Assembly (NCBI GenBank): GCA_045862995.1
Contig: BTVX01000019.1
Location: 4,871-68,870, forward strand
Reading direction: 5' to 3'
Length of the DNA: 64,000 nucleotides
Source: UBA2387 sp019454665
Lineage (GTDB): Bacteria; Armatimonadota; Fimbriimonadia; Fimbriimonadales; Fimbriimonadaceae
Of this stretch, positions 53,697 to 62,470 are shown in pieces. A program made the position numbers and the translations under genes. The notes under the pieces were generated by a model. It was not told the DNA's origin, did no database searches, and saw only the letters and a list, made by a program, of their open reading frames with translations. The first letter of the stretch is position 1. Each line of letters begins with the position of its first letter.

Positions 53697-54560
53697 ATGG
53701 CCTCCTCTTTCGCGGGTCGTTGGGACCTGACCGTCGGCAGCGGCGACGCCGCCTTCCCTTCTTGGCTTGAGCTCACCGAATGCGCGACTGGTTGGTCCGG
53801 CCGCTTCGTAGGCGTCGTAGGCAGCGCGCGTCCGATCCCGCACATCGAGGTGAGCGGCGACCGCTTGCGTTTCTCGCTTCCGCCCCAGTACGAGGGTTTC
53901 GCCGGCGACATGGCCTTTGAAGCGGACCTCGTCGGCGACACGCTGCAGGGCACGACCAACACCAAGGATGGGGGCTCGCTGCCGTGGGTCGGCGTTCGGC
54001 AACCCGAGGCGACCCCTGGCGAGCCCGTGTGGGGCGAGCCGATCGAGCTTATCGGCTGCGGGATGGCGGGCTGGGTCGCTCGCTGGCCCCAGATGCAGAA
54101 CAACTGGTCGAATGTGGATGGGGCGCTGCAGAACTCGGCGGTAGGCACCGACCTGATCTCCGAGGCGTCGTTCGGCGACTTTCAACTGCTCGCCGAGTAC
54201 AGCTACCCCAAGGGTTCGAACAGCGGCATCTACCTTCGCGGGCGCTACGAGTTCCAGGTCCTCGACGACTACGGCTCCGAGCCCTCGGTCGGCGGAAGCG
54301 GCGGCATCTACGGCTTCTTGACGCCCCGGGTCAACGCGATTCGCCCCTTTGGGGAACGCAACACGCTGGAGTTGACGCTCGTCGGACGGACGGTTTCCGC
54401 CAAGTTGAATGGCAAGACCCTTTACGAAAACGACGAGATTCCCGGGATTACAGGCGGTGCGCTCGACAGCCGCGAGGGCGAGCCGGGGCCGATCCTGATC
54501 CAAGGCGACCACGGCCCGGTCACCTATCACCGGCTGCGGGTGACGCCGCGGGTCGGCTGA
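53697..54560 (+). CDS. DUF1080 / 3-keto-disaccharide hydrolase-like protein
   Basis: 287-aa protein. Residues about 115-287 carry the DUF1080 (LamG-like) fold: WSNVDGALQNSAVGTDLISE, FGDFQLLAEYSYPKGSNSGI, and GERNTLELTLVGRTVSAKLN ending with DHGPVTYHRLRV. The N-terminal ~100 residues form a separate beta domain (SFAGRWDLTVGSGDAAFPSW), which may bind sugar. Family members are known as 3-keto-glycoside hydrolases. No signal peptide is seen. It ends 1 base from the convergent nuoC gene. Confidence 0.85.
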   Translation: MASSFAGRWDLTVGSGDAAFPSWLELTECATGWSGRFVGVVGSARPIPHIEVSGDRLRFSLPPQYEGFAGDMAFEADLVGDTLQGTTNTKDGGSLPWVGVRQPEATPGEPVWGEPIELIGCGMAGWVARWPQMQNNWSNVDGALQNSAVGTDLISEASFGDFQLLAEYSYPKGSNSGIYLRGRYEFQVLDDYGSEPSVGGSGGIYGFLTPRVNAIRPFGERNTLELTLVGRTVSAKLNGKTLYENDEIPGITGGALDSREGEPGPILIQGDHGPVTYHRLRVTPRVG

Positions 54561-54561
54561 T

Positions 54562-55164
54562 TCAGCGTCCGGATACGCCTTCGGAGCCCGTTTTGCCTTC
54601 GAAGCTCTCGCCTGCGTGGGGCATCGAGATGTCCTCGACCGCAGGACCGTGCTCGCCGCGATCGAACAGCACGTCCTCGCCGCCCAAGGGGTACTCCTTG
54701 CGGAGCGGGAAGCCCACCCAGTCGTCCGGCAGCAGGAACCGACCGGTTTGCTCGTTGCCCTCGAACACCACGCCGTACAGATCGTTGATCTCGCGTTCGG
54801 GGTACTCGGCGCCAAGGAACAGGTGCTTGGCGGTGGGCACCTTCTGACCGTCGTCCACGGCCACCTTGACGAAGATGCGCGAGTAGTGCTTGGTGGACAT
54901 CAGGTTGTAGACCACCTCGAACCGCCCTTCCAGGTCTCGCTCGTGGGGCCAGGCGCTGTAATCCACGCCGACGCATTCGCAGAAGTAGTCGTACTGGAGT
55001 TCGGGATGCTCCTTGAGCGTGCGCAGGGCGTCCAGCACGCGTTCTCGGGCTACGCAAAGGTAGGTCTCGCCGCGAAACTCCTTGACTTTGATCAGCGCGT
55101 CGCCGAGAGCCTCGCGCACTCGGACGGCTTCGAGCCGCTCGTCGCCCAACATGGGAGCGCCCAT
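54562..55164 (-). CDS. nuoC: NADH-quinone oxidoreductase subunit C (NuoC)
   Basis: 200-aa peripheral arm subunit of complex I. It has the Complex I 30-kDa motif ERE..DLYGV..EG as EREINDLYGVVFEGNEQTGRF, then LLPDDWVGFPLRKEYPLGG. ATG 55164 lies 1 base after the nuoA stop. The gene directly follows nuoA, and nuoB, normally between them, is absent. No nuoD is present either, because the gene ends at a convergent neighbour. The nuo genes are therefore split in this genome. Confidence 0.93.
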   Translation of the reverse strand: MGAPMLGDERLEAVRVREALGDALIKVKEFRGETYLCVARERVLDALRTLKEHPELQYDYFCECVGVDYSAWPHERDLEGRFEVVYNLMSTKHYSRIFVKVAVDDGQKVPTAKHLFLGAEYPEREINDLYGVVFEGNEQTGRFLLPDDWVGFPLRKEYPLGGEDVLFDRGEHGPAVEDISMPHAGESFEGKTGSEGVSGR

Positions 55165-55165
55165 C

Positions 55166-55621
55166 TCAGCGAGCCTCCCCGACGAGCTCCAGGCCACGTC
55201 GAGCGGGGACTTCGGGCTCTTCGCCGAGCTTGGCGGGGTCCAGCGAGGTCGCCTCGTCCCAATCCACGGCGTTCACGCGGAGAACATAGGCGTCACCGAG
55301 GATCCACAGCGCCATGTAGACCATGATCGCCCAGAAGCTGAACACCTGGTACGCCAGGTCGGCGTGCTTGAACACCGTGAGCCAACTCCACAGGAAGACG
55401 ACTTCGATGTCGAAGAGGATGAACAGCATGCCGACGAGATAGAACTTGACGGGAAACCGCTCGCGGGCATCGCCGAGCGGTGCGACGCCGCACTCGTAGG
55501 GCGACTGCTTGTAGGTCGTCGTGCGCTTGGGGCCGAGGATGTAGCTCAGGCTGACCATCGCCGCGCACAGGGTGGCGGCGACGCCGACGAGGATCACGAT
55601 GGCGGTGTAATCGCTGGACAT
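55166..55621 (-). CDS. nuoA: NADH-quinone oxidoreductase subunit A (NuoA)
   Basis: 151-aa membrane subunit of complex I. Three transmembrane segments lie at about 6-30, 60-85 and 93-115, with the signature SPYECGVAPLGDARERF before helix 2 and the acidic FILFDIEVVFLWSW in helix 2. The C-terminal ~30 residues extend beyond the usual length. A TAGAAT at 55631-55636 ends 9 bases before the ATG and may be the -10 of a nearly leaderless transcript. The only partner here is nuoC. Confidence 0.94.
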   Translation of the reverse strand: MSSDYTAIVILVGVAATLCAAMVSLSYILGPKRTTTYKQSPYECGVAPLGDARERFPVKFYLVGMLFILFDIEVVFLWSWLTVFKHADLAYQVFSFWAIMVYMALWILGDAYVLRVNAVDWDEATSLDPAKLGEEPEVPARRGLELVGEAR

Positions 55622-55678
55622 CGTAGCCCGATTCTACCTGCCGGAGCGGGTCGGGGGTGCCGTGGGTAGACTCCCGGC

Positions 55679-56155
55679 ATGAATCGGCACAGCCTCAACT
55701 CGATGGAGCAGGCAGGGCACGGCTTGCAGACCACCGTGGCCCACGTGCTGGGCTGGCTCGCTGCAGGGATGTCGCCTGAGGAGATCCTGGCCGACCACCC
55801 CGAGTTCACGGAGGAGGATATCCGCGCCTGCTTGGCGTATGAGGGTCTCGCTACGGTGGCTGCAAGGAGGACAGACATCGCTGCGCTTTGCGGCAAGTAC
55901 GGTGTCAAGCGTTTGCGACTCTTCGGTAGCGCGTTACGTCCGGATTGGGACGCGAACGCAAGCGACTTGGACTTTCTGGCCGAGTTTGGCCCGCCGCCGC
56001 CCGGTATCAATCTCTTTGATCAGCAGTTTGGTCTTCAGGTCGATCTTGAGCGGCTCTTGGGCCGAGCGGTTGACGTGGTCGACTGGGCTGCGGCGAAGAA
56101 ACCTCACTTCCGGCACTCCGCTGAAGCGGGTGCACTCGAAGTCTATGCGGCTTGA
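55679..56155 (+). CDS. mntA: DUF433-nucleotidyltransferase (MNT) fusion antitoxin
   Basis: 158-aa fusion. Residues 10-60 are a DUF433 domain (HVLGWLAAGMSPEEILADHP; usually a DNA-binding/antitoxin-type helical domain). Residues about 62-150 are a minimal nucleotidyltransferase: LRLFGSALRPDWDANASDLD has the GS..D.D active site (GSX11DXD, one residue longer than GSX10DXD). In HEPN-MNT pairs, the MNT enzyme adenylylates the toxin on Tyr and so neutralises it. The stop overlaps the HEPN start by 11 bases. DUF433 may add autoregulation. Confidence 0.8.
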   Translation: MNRHSLNSMEQAGHGLQTTVAHVLGWLAAGMSPEEILADHPEFTEEDIRACLAYEGLATVAARRTDIAALCGKYGVKRLRLFGSALRPDWDANASDLDFLAEFGPPPPGINLFDQQFGLQVDLERLLGRAVDVVDWAAAKKPHFRHSAEAGALEVYAA

Positions 56156-56477
56156 GACCCGACGTTATCTTGAGGACGCCCTCGCGGCTGCAGAAGAGGT
56201 GCTCCAGATTGCCATCGCCGGATGGCAAGAAGACCGAGTTTTGGCCCTTGCCATCGAGCGCCTCCTGATGAACGTAGGCGAGGCGCTTTCACGCGTTCGA
56301 TTCAGCGACCCGGACCTATTGAACGGTGTCCCCGACGCATTCAAGGTGATTGGGATGCGCAACGTCCTCGCCCATGGATACGACTCGCTGGACCCAGATC
56401 GCATTCGGGATGCGGTCGAGAAGAACCTCCCGAAGCTTGCTCGGGACATTCGAGAGGTCGTCGGACAAACGGATTAG
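56145..56477 (+). CDS. hepT: HEPN ribonuclease toxin (HepT-like)
   Basis: 110-aa four-helix HEPN protein. The active motif RX4HXY is intact as RNVLAHGY (about 74-81), preceded by VIGMRN; in HepT the Arg and His cut RNA and the Tyr is the modification target of MntA. It starts at ATG 56145 inside the end of the mntA gene. Its 3' end overlaps the convergent GH172 gene by 4 bases. Confidence 0.85.
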   Translation: MRLETRRYLEDALAAAEEVLQIAIAGWQEDRVLALAIERLLMNVGEALSRVRFSDPDLLNGVPDAFKVIGMRNVLAHGYDSLDPDRIRDAVEKNLPKLARDIREVVGQTD

Positions 56478-57541
56478 AACACCGGCTCGGTTGGGCGGGG
56501 GAGGCGGAGTTCGACCGGCAGGAGCGGGCGAAGGGGGGCCGATGGAAGGCGTTGGTACCAGTAGGCCGTGCTCGAAAAGTCGTTCCACAGCTTGTTCGCG
56601 TGGCCGTGCTCGATGGTCACGCGGATGCTCTCCCGGAAGCGGATCGGGTCCTCGATGTGGTACCGGTACATCGAGTTCTTCCCTTTCCAGGGCCATTCGC
56701 TGTTCCCCGAGTAGAGGATCAAGCCGTGATAGGGTGCCGAATACTCCGTGCGCGGGCAGAACGCCATATTGAAGTAGTCTTCAGTTCCGGTGCCGTGCAA
56801 CGAAGGCGGCCATGGCTCTCCGTCCACAAAGATCATGTCGTCGCCTTCGCCGTACCAATCGTTGCCTTGCCTATGGAAGCAGTCTATGTGCAGGTTGCAC
56901 CCCACGTACACGCCTTGTCCGGTCGCCTCCAGGAGCGTGTAGTTGCCATCGCCCGTCACGTTAGGCTGCCTGGACCAGACGTCCCAGATGTTCTCGTTGT
57001 TCAACTTCTCCGTAAGCCAACCTTCGGTGGGGTTCTCGCGATGCCACGTGGCACAGAATCGCGCGACCTCGGGACCGAGCGGCGCGGGGTATTCCTCGTA
57101 GTCAATGTAGAAGTAAATGTTGATGGGCCGGTCGCTTTGGTTCTCGATCTCGATGCGCGCCGAGTCGAACGGCATCGCCCACCAGCAGTTCATGCCGCGC
57201 CCGTCTTGGGGCGACATTTGCAGCGGCAGCGAGACGAACTCCTTCATCAAGCCGTGGCCCATGCCGAAGAAGTCGCCCAACGGCACCTCGACGCACGGGT
57301 GCTCCTGCCCATCCCAGAACATCCGGATGATGGCCTTGCGCGGGAACGAGTCGTCGTTGCCAACGGTCATCCAGATGTGCTTGACACAGCCAGGCCGGTC
57401 GGATTCCATGAGCGTGCGCGTCTTGCCGGGTTCGAACACCCACCAGTCGGAGTTGTTGCCGGCGCGGTCGTAGCTGCTGGCGCGTCGCGAGCGAAAGTCG
57501 CGAAGCCGGGCGAGGTCGCTGAGGGTGGTGAATCCGAGCAT
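56474..57541 (-). CDS. GH172 (DUF2961) glycoside hydrolase
   Basis: 355-aa enzyme of the DUF2961/GH172 family, whose members act on arabinofuranosides and fructan dianhydrides. Family features: FEPGKTRTLMESDRPGCVKH, WDGQEHPCVEVPLGDFFGMG, NIYFYIDYEEYP and the LHGTGTEDYFN block. The start ATG 57541 is preceded by a CATAAT 7 bases upstream, suggesting a short leader. No signal peptide is seen. With GH127 at 45 kb it points to use of arabinose-containing glycans. Confidence 0.88.
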   Translation of the reverse strand: MLGFTTLSDLARLRDFRSRRASSYDRAGNNSDWWVFEPGKTRTLMESDRPGCVKHIWMTVGNDDSFPRKAIIRMFWDGQEHPCVEVPLGDFFGMGHGLMKEFVSLPLQMSPQDGRGMNCWWAMPFDSARIEIENQSDRPINIYFYIDYEEYPAPLGPEVARFCATWHRENPTEGWLTEKLNNENIWDVWSRQPNVTGDGNYTLLEATGQGVYVGCNLHIDCFHRQGNDWYGEGDDMIFVDGEPWPPSLHGTGTEDYFNMAFCPRTEYSAPYHGLILYSGNSEWPWKGKNSMYRYHIEDPIRFRESIRVTIEHGHANKLWNDFSSTAYWYQRLPSAPLRPLLPVELRLPRPTEPVF

Positions 57542-57587
57542 CGGCGTGATTATGCCCCGGGACGACACAATGGGGAGACGTACCCCC

Positions 57588-58724
57588 ATGCTCGACCCAC
57601 TACCCACTCAAGCGCTCGCTCTCGCCCAAGGACGCGAGGCGGACGCCAACGCGATCGCAGACGTCGCCGCCCAAACCAGCCCCGAGGCGGCGGCGTGGGC
57701 GTTCACCCAGTGGCGGCTGCGCGAGCGGGCCAAGAGGAAGTTCGCGCGGGCCGAGCAGATGCTGTTCAGCGCCGAGGCACTCGAGCAGGCCACGCACGAG
57801 CAGGTCGCTGCTTATCACGCCACTTTGTTCCCGATCGGTGCCCTTATCGGCGACTTGTGCACCGGGATCGGCGGCGATGCCATCGCTCTGGCGTGGCGCG
57901 GACCGGTCCTGGGCTACGAGCCGGACGGCGCGCGGGCCGCGCTCGCAAGGCACAATCTGGCCGCCCACGGTTTGGGCGGCGAGGTTCGGGAGGAGGACTG
58001 CTTAGGGGCCGATTGGTCGTTCGACTTCGCCTTCGCCGATCCGGCACGCCGGGTCGAAGGGAGGCGAACCCTGAGGATGGACGAGTTCCAGCCCGACCCC
58101 GCACGACTGGCCGAGCGCATGAAGAGCCTCAGGCTGGGGGCGATCAAGCTCTCGCCGCTGCTCAAAGACGAGGACCTGATGGCCCTGGGTGGGCGGGTCG
58201 AGTTCTTGAGCCACGAGGGCGAATGCAAGGAGGCCCTCGTTTTGCTGGGCGCCGACTCGGGCGAGCCCGGCTACGAAGCCGTCCACATTGAAAGCGGCGA
58301 GCGATTGGCGGGCTCGCCCACTCCACGGCGAATGACCCTGACCGACGAACCCGAGACGTGGTTCTTTGAAGCGGACCCCGCGGTGATCCGGGCCCACGCC
58401 CTGCCTGCGTTGGCCGAGCGGTACGACTTGTTCCCCCTGGGCCGCTCCAACGGCTATCTGACCGGGCGTAGCAACGTGGAATCTAGCTGGCTGAAAGCTT
58501 ACCGAATCGTAGGGTTTGCTCCCACCGATCCACGCCAGGCTGGCCGAGCTCTGACCGAGCTCAACTCCGCTACTCCGGCCGTAAAAACGCGCAGCGTCAA
58601 TGTTGACCCGTTCGAGTTTGGACGCAAGCTGCGGTTGAAGGGCAGGCGAAGATTCGCGCTGGCCTACTTCCCTTCCACGCAGGGGCGTCTGATGGGCCTG
58701 ATTCTGGACGCATCAACCCTGTAG
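57588..58724 (+). CDS. Class I SAM methyltransferase with THUMP-like C-terminal domain
   Basis: 378-aa protein. The SAM-binding motif DLCTGIGGDAIALAW lies at about 87-101, followed by LGYEPDGARAALARHNLAAH and FAFADPARR. The C-terminal ~130 residues have the THUMP-like signature (KTRSVNVDPFEFGRKLRLKG; RRFALAYFPS). This pattern is that of the PG1098-type family with a likely RNA or protein target that is not established. I take ATG 57588; ATG 57570 would add six residues. Confidence 0.8.
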   Translation: MLDPLPTQALALAQGREADANAIADVAAQTSPEAAAWAFTQWRLRERAKRKFARAEQMLFSAEALEQATHEQVAAYHATLFPIGALIGDLCTGIGGDAIALAWRGPVLGYEPDGARAALARHNLAAHGLGGEVREEDCLGADWSFDFAFADPARRVEGRRTLRMDEFQPDPARLAERMKSLRLGAIKLSPLLKDEDLMALGGRVEFLSHEGECKEALVLLGADSGEPGYEAVHIESGERLAGSPTPRRMTLTDEPETWFFEADPAVIRAHALPALAERYDLFPLGRSNGYLTGRSNVESSWLKAYRIVGFAPTDPRQAGRALTELNSATPAVKTRSVNVDPFEFGRKLRLKGRRRFALAYFPSTQGRLMGLILDASTL

Positions 58725-58735
58725 ACCCGCCACAC

Positions 58736-59650
58736 TCAGTCGCTGCCTAGGCCAGCGACCTCTTCCAGCAACAGCCGAATCTCGCGCAACGCGCCGACAG
58801 CGGCTTCGATGCCGACGTTCGTCGTCTCGACGGCGTCGAGCAACGTATCCTTGGCCTGCCCCGCCGTCTCGCCGATCGAAACCAGGGTGCTTCCCGAGCG
58901 TTGGGAATCGCTCGCCAGTTGATCGGAGCGCTCGCCGAGCGCGGCCACCCCATCGTTCTCAAACGAATCGCGCACCTGCTCGAGCGACGCCTCGACGCCG
59001 CTGCCCACTTCTTCCTGACCGGATTGGAGGACCTCGCGAAGCCGATCGGCCGTCTGCTGAAGTTGGTCGGCCAACTGTTGGGACCTGTCTTCGAGTCCCG
59101 GCACGACCTCGTCTGCGATGTATCGCTGCAAAGCTTCGGAACGATCCGAGAGCTTTTGCTGGGACTCGTCAAGCATGGCTTGAAAGTCGCCATTGAAGAA
59201 CTGGACGGTGTCTTCGGCCTCTCCTTCAAGGGCCTCCATCAGCTCGGCGCAGGCGTTCTTGAGTTCCTCGACGGTGTCGGCGAATTCGTTGATCAGGTCA
59301 ATGGACTCTTCGCCAAAACGTTGTGCGTCCGCTGCCACGTCGGCCGCTTCCTGAGCCATGGCCTCAATCCGGCTCTCCAGTTCGGCGGCCTCCTGGCGCA
59401 CGAGATCGGCGAACGCTTCGACCCGGGCAAGGGCTTCTTGGAACGCATCGCCCGCACGTTGCTTCGCCGACTCGGCCTGCTCTCGCAACGCGGCCAGCGC
59501 GGCCTCGACTTCGCCAAGCTTCTGCTCGGCTTGGGTACGTGCCGATTGGAGTTGCTCTTCCACTCGGTCAACATGGGCTTTGGCCGCATCCGCCCGGCCC
59601 GATGTGGCCAGCATGACGCCTAACGCATTTTCGACGGATTCTTCAAACAT
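58736..59650 (-). CDS. Coiled-coil protein 4 of a tandem family (304 aa)
   Basis: Last of four similarly sized acidic, almost fully helical proteins. No transmembrane segment or signal. The first half (about 20-130) is a continuous heptad pattern rich in Ala, Glu and Gln (RVEEQLQSARTQAEQKLGEV). The middle has EDTVQFFNGDFQAMLDESQQ and DEVVPGLEDRSQQLADQLQQ, and the end is TNVGIEAAVGALREIRLLLE. It resembles the signalling helices of chemoreceptors and apolipoprotein-like proteins only in composition. ATG 59650 starts MFEESVENALGVML; the frame extends upstream to 59695. Function unknown. Confidence 0.7.
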   Translation of the reverse strand: MFEESVENALGVMLATSGRADAAKAHVDRVEEQLQSARTQAEQKLGEVEAALAALREQAESAKQRAGDAFQEALARVEAFADLVRQEAAELESRIEAMAQEAADVAADAQRFGEESIDLINEFADTVEELKNACAELMEALEGEAEDTVQFFNGDFQAMLDESQQKLSDRSEALQRYIADEVVPGLEDRSQQLADQLQQTADRLREVLQSGQEEVGSGVEASLEQVRDSFENDGVAALGERSDQLASDSQRSGSTLVSIGETAGQAKDTLLDAVETTNVGIEAAVGALREIRLLLEEVAGLGSD

Positions 59651-59667
59651 CGTTGTGGTCCCTCGGG

Positions 59668-60570
59668 CTAGATCAGGCGCTCCAGAGCCTCCCACATCTC
59701 CATGAGCTCGTGGATGAGGTCTTCCAAAGGTCCGCGACTCTGCTCGGTGTCGCTGGAGAGTCCCGTGATGTGCCGGATCATTTGTTCGATCTGGTCCATC
59801 AACTCGCGGATGATCTGGGTCACCGCCTCCTTCAGTTCGGACTCGATCGCGCTCTGGGCGCGATCCATCAAACCGGTCACGCCGCCCTTGACGACATCAC
59901 CGGCCAGGGTTTCCAGGAAGGCTCGAAGCGTTTCGCCCTCTTGGTCGAGGTTTTCGCACGCGTCTTGAACCGTTTGCACCACGGCATCGCTGACCTGGGA
60001 GTACACCTCGGCCATATGCTCCACTTCAGTCGCCACGGCCTCTTGGAGGGTTTCGACTTCTTGTCGCAACTGCTCGGTGTTCGCCCGTGCCTCTGAAATC
60101 GTGTTCTCGAGCAGATCGGTGGTCGCTTGCACTTGCCCGCGCAGTTGATCCATGGACGCATCGAGATCGCCGCGAATCTGTTGCATGCGCGATTGGACCT
60201 CGTTGAACATCTCTTGAAGACCGGCAGCCGCCTCCTCTTGCCGGTTCTCCGAGTCTTCCACCGAGCGTTGAGAGGCGTTGGCCACATTGAGCGCATCCTG
60301 CACCGATTGCTCGCCCGACTCGAGCCCATCCGATAGCGCGTCGCTCCGGTCGGAGAGGAAGTCGGCAAGTTCGGCCAGCGCGCTTTCGGCCTGGGCCACT
60401 TCGTCGCGGGCTTGGTCGGCCAGGGCCTGCATCGCTTGACCCATGTCGCGTGCTTGAGCCTCGACCGCTTTGGCTTCGGTCGCGATCTCTTCGAGGCGCG
60501 GAGGGACTTCGGCGGCAAGCCGCAGGAGGTTCTCGACGGATTCTGAACTGCCTAGTGCATCGCTGAGCAT
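59668..60570 (-). CDS. Coiled-coil protein 3 of the tandem family (300 aa)
   Basis: Starts MLSDALGSSESVENLLRLAA; note ESVEN, as in protein 4 (EESVEN). Heptad repeats run through most of the chain (about 20-240), with AVATEVEHMAEVYSQVSDAV and ELKEAVTQIIRELMDQIEQM near the C-terminus. Acidic, no Cys-rich or membrane region. It is separated from its neighbours by 10 and 17 bases, so it is in one operon with the other three. Paralogy is suggested by size, order and composition, not yet by alignment. Confidence 0.7.
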   Translation of the reverse strand: MLSDALGSSESVENLLRLAAEVPPRLEEIATEAKAVEAQARDMGQAMQALADQARDEVAQAESALAELADFLSDRSDALSDGLESGEQSVQDALNVANASQRSVEDSENRQEEAAAGLQEMFNEVQSRMQQIRGDLDASMDQLRGQVQATTDLLENTISEARANTEQLRQEVETLQEAVATEVEHMAEVYSQVSDAVVQTVQDACENLDQEGETLRAFLETLAGDVVKGGVTGLMDRAQSAIESELKEAVTQIIRELMDQIEQMIRHITGLSSDTEQSRGPLEDLIHELMEMWEALERLI

Positions 60571-60580
60571 ATCTTCCTAC

Positions 60581-61534
60581 CTAGAAAATGGCGTCAACGG
60601 CCTTGACTCCCATACGGAGGACCATAGCGGCCTTTTGCGCAGCCACGATCAACGGAATGGCCGGGGCGATGGCGGCGCTGATTTGGGCACCGATGCCCAT
60701 TTGAACCAGACACTCGGCAACTTCCTTGATCAGCGCCTCCATCGCATCTTCGATCAACTCGTCGAAGCGGTCTTCCACTTCCCTCTTCAGAGTGGTTTCG
60801 ACATGGCGGCCGACCTCTTCCATGATCTGCCCAAGGCGTTGTTGGAGTTCGTCGCCTAGCGCCCGCGATTCGTCCTCGAACGACCGGTAAGACCGTTCGC
60901 CAAGGTCGCGGAACGTGTCGAACCCTCTATCCATGAGGTCGGGTTCCTTCTGCGTCACATGGTCCAGGAGGACTCGACTGACGCGATCCAAGGTTTGCTG
61001 GTGCCGCTGCTCGACCTCCGAGCGGAAGCGGTCCATGCCCTGTTCGAGTTCGGCGGCGAAGGCTTCGACCGCGTCCTCCAGGCGATCCGCTTCCCGAGCA
61101 AACTGGTCGGAAGCCTGAACCAGTTCCCGTTCTTCCTGCTCCAGGAAGTTCAAGAACGCACGGACATCGCCTTGGAACGCGCGGAACTCCTGTGAGAGTT
61201 CGCCCAGGTTCTTGGCCATCGTCTGGTCCAGGGCAAGCAGGGCTTGCGAGACTTCGCCGAGCCCTTCGCGGCAGGCCTCCACCGCTTCCGCGAGTTGAGC
61301 GCTCAGGTCCTCGATTCTGGAGTGGCCCTCGTTCCAAGCGCTGGACACGACGTCGAGGACGAAGCCATCCGCCTCGTCCATCACCAGGGATCGCGCTTGT
61401 TCGGCGGTGGAGATCGCTTCGTCGGCGCCCTCGATCATCTGCTCGGCGATCGCCAATTGCTGATCGGCCGTCGCCACAGCAGCGGTCGAGTTCTGGATCG
61501 CCTCGATGAATTCGGGAAAGGTGAGTTCGGCCAT
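60581..61534 (-). CDS. Coiled-coil protein 2 of the tandem family, hydrophobic C-terminus (317 aa)
   Basis: Starts MAELTFPEFIEAIQNSTAAV. A long helical region (about 30-240) carries Glu/Gln/Ala heptads such as SAWNEGHSRIEDLSAQLAEA. Unlike its neighbours, the C-terminus has a hydrophobic segment (IGAQISAAIAPAIPLIVAAQ, about 281-300), possibly a membrane-inserting hairpin or hydrophobic helix, and ends VKAVDAIF. This might tether the set to the membrane or act like a pore-forming helix. No family recognised. Confidence 0.7.
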   Translation of the reverse strand: MAELTFPEFIEAIQNSTAAVATADQQLAIAEQMIEGADEAISTAEQARSLVMDEADGFVLDVVSSAWNEGHSRIEDLSAQLAEAVEACREGLGEVSQALLALDQTMAKNLGELSQEFRAFQGDVRAFLNFLEQEERELVQASDQFAREADRLEDAVEAFAAELEQGMDRFRSEVEQRHQQTLDRVSRVLLDHVTQKEPDLMDRGFDTFRDLGERSYRSFEDESRALGDELQQRLGQIMEEVGRHVETTLKREVEDRFDELIEDAMEALIKEVAECLVQMGIGAQISAAIAPAIPLIVAAQKAAMVLRMGVKAVDAIF

Positions 61535-61553
61535 GGCAATTCAGGGGTGGGCG

Positions 61554-62441
61554 TCAGATCAGGGCTTTGATGGTGTCCATGACGGGCTCGATCTTCTGAA
61601 CGAGCGCAAGGATTTCCTTCACCGGTGCGAGGACTTCTCCGAGGCTGTTCTCGACGGCCTTGGTAGGACCCTCCAGGAAGTCGGCCAAAGCGTCAATGGC
61701 CTCCATCAGTTCTTTCGTCGCGCGCAGAATCTCCGTCAGACGCTCCTGCACGTATTCGCGTTCGAAATCTTGCAACGTCCGGCCCTCGGTCTCGTCTAGA
61801 AAGCCCGTGATGGCTTCCAGCTGGTTTTCGATGCGGTCGGCGAACTGCTCGAAAGCATCGGTCGCCTCTTCGATTTCGGCGCGGACGGCCTCTTCGAAGG
61901 TATCCATCTGTTGGGAGAGTTCTTCGGCCTCCTGGATGAGCTTCTCGCGTTGCTCGGCCGTGGTCGCCAACAGCTTCTGCACGGCCTGCGAAGCTTCGAC
62001 GAATTCGCGCCGGCCCGTTTCTTGGAACTCGCGGCACTGTTGGAGCAGCTCGTCGTGCGCGTCGCGGGTTTCGCCTCGCAGCGACTCGAACCGCTCGGTG
62101 GCTTCCGCAAACCGCTGCCGCAAGTTCTCGACGTCTTCTTCGATTCGGTCGGCGGCCTGCTGGACTCGCTCGCCCAAGCTCTCGGCTCGCTCGCCCGCTT
62201 CGGCCAGAGCGCGCTCGGCTTCGGCGATCAGGTGTTCGAGTTCGTCCACCAGGCGTGCGGTGCGGATCGCGACGGCTTCGAGCGCCTCGGTCACGTGTTC
62301 GGCGGCGACGGCCAAACCGCTCGTGTGGTCCAGCGCGGCTTCGATTTCGGCGAGAAGGGCATCCGTTTCTTGCGCCTTCACACACAGCTCGCCCAACTTG
62401 GCGATGCTCTCTTCGATGAGGAGGGTGACGTTTGCCGACAT
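61554..62441 (-). CDS. Coiled-coil protein 1 of the tandem family (295 aa)
   Basis: First gene of the operon. Starts MSANVTLLIEESIAKLGELC. Coiled-coil heptads extend over about 50-240 (DELEHLIAEAERALAEAGER; RQRFAEATERFESLRGETRD), followed by a shorter helical tail (ALADFLEGPTKAVENSLGEV). The set has no enzyme motif, which suggests a structural or scaffold role. A TATAAT lies 23 bases upstream of the start. Confidence 0.7.
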   Translation of the reverse strand: MSANVTLLIEESIAKLGELCVKAQETDALLAEIEAALDHTSGLAVAAEHVTEALEAVAIRTARLVDELEHLIAEAERALAEAGERAESLGERVQQAADRIEEDVENLRQRFAEATERFESLRGETRDAHDELLQQCREFQETGRREFVEASQAVQKLLATTAEQREKLIQEAEELSQQMDTFEEAVRAEIEEATDAFEQFADRIENQLEAITGFLDETEGRTLQDFEREYVQERLTEILRATKELMEAIDALADFLEGPTKAVENSLGEVLAPVKEILALVQKIEPVMDTIKALI

Positions 62442-62464
62442 GAATGCACCGTTGCGTTCCGACC

Positions 62465-62470
62465 ATTATA
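62465..62470 (-). promoter_or_regulatory. Probable -10 element of the coiled-coil operon
   Basis: TATAAT on the minus strand, 23 bases before the ATG at 62441, giving a leader of roughly 17 bases. The -35 region is not recognisable. The sequence TATAATGGTCG is shared with the divergent promoter at 62600. Confidence 0.55.
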
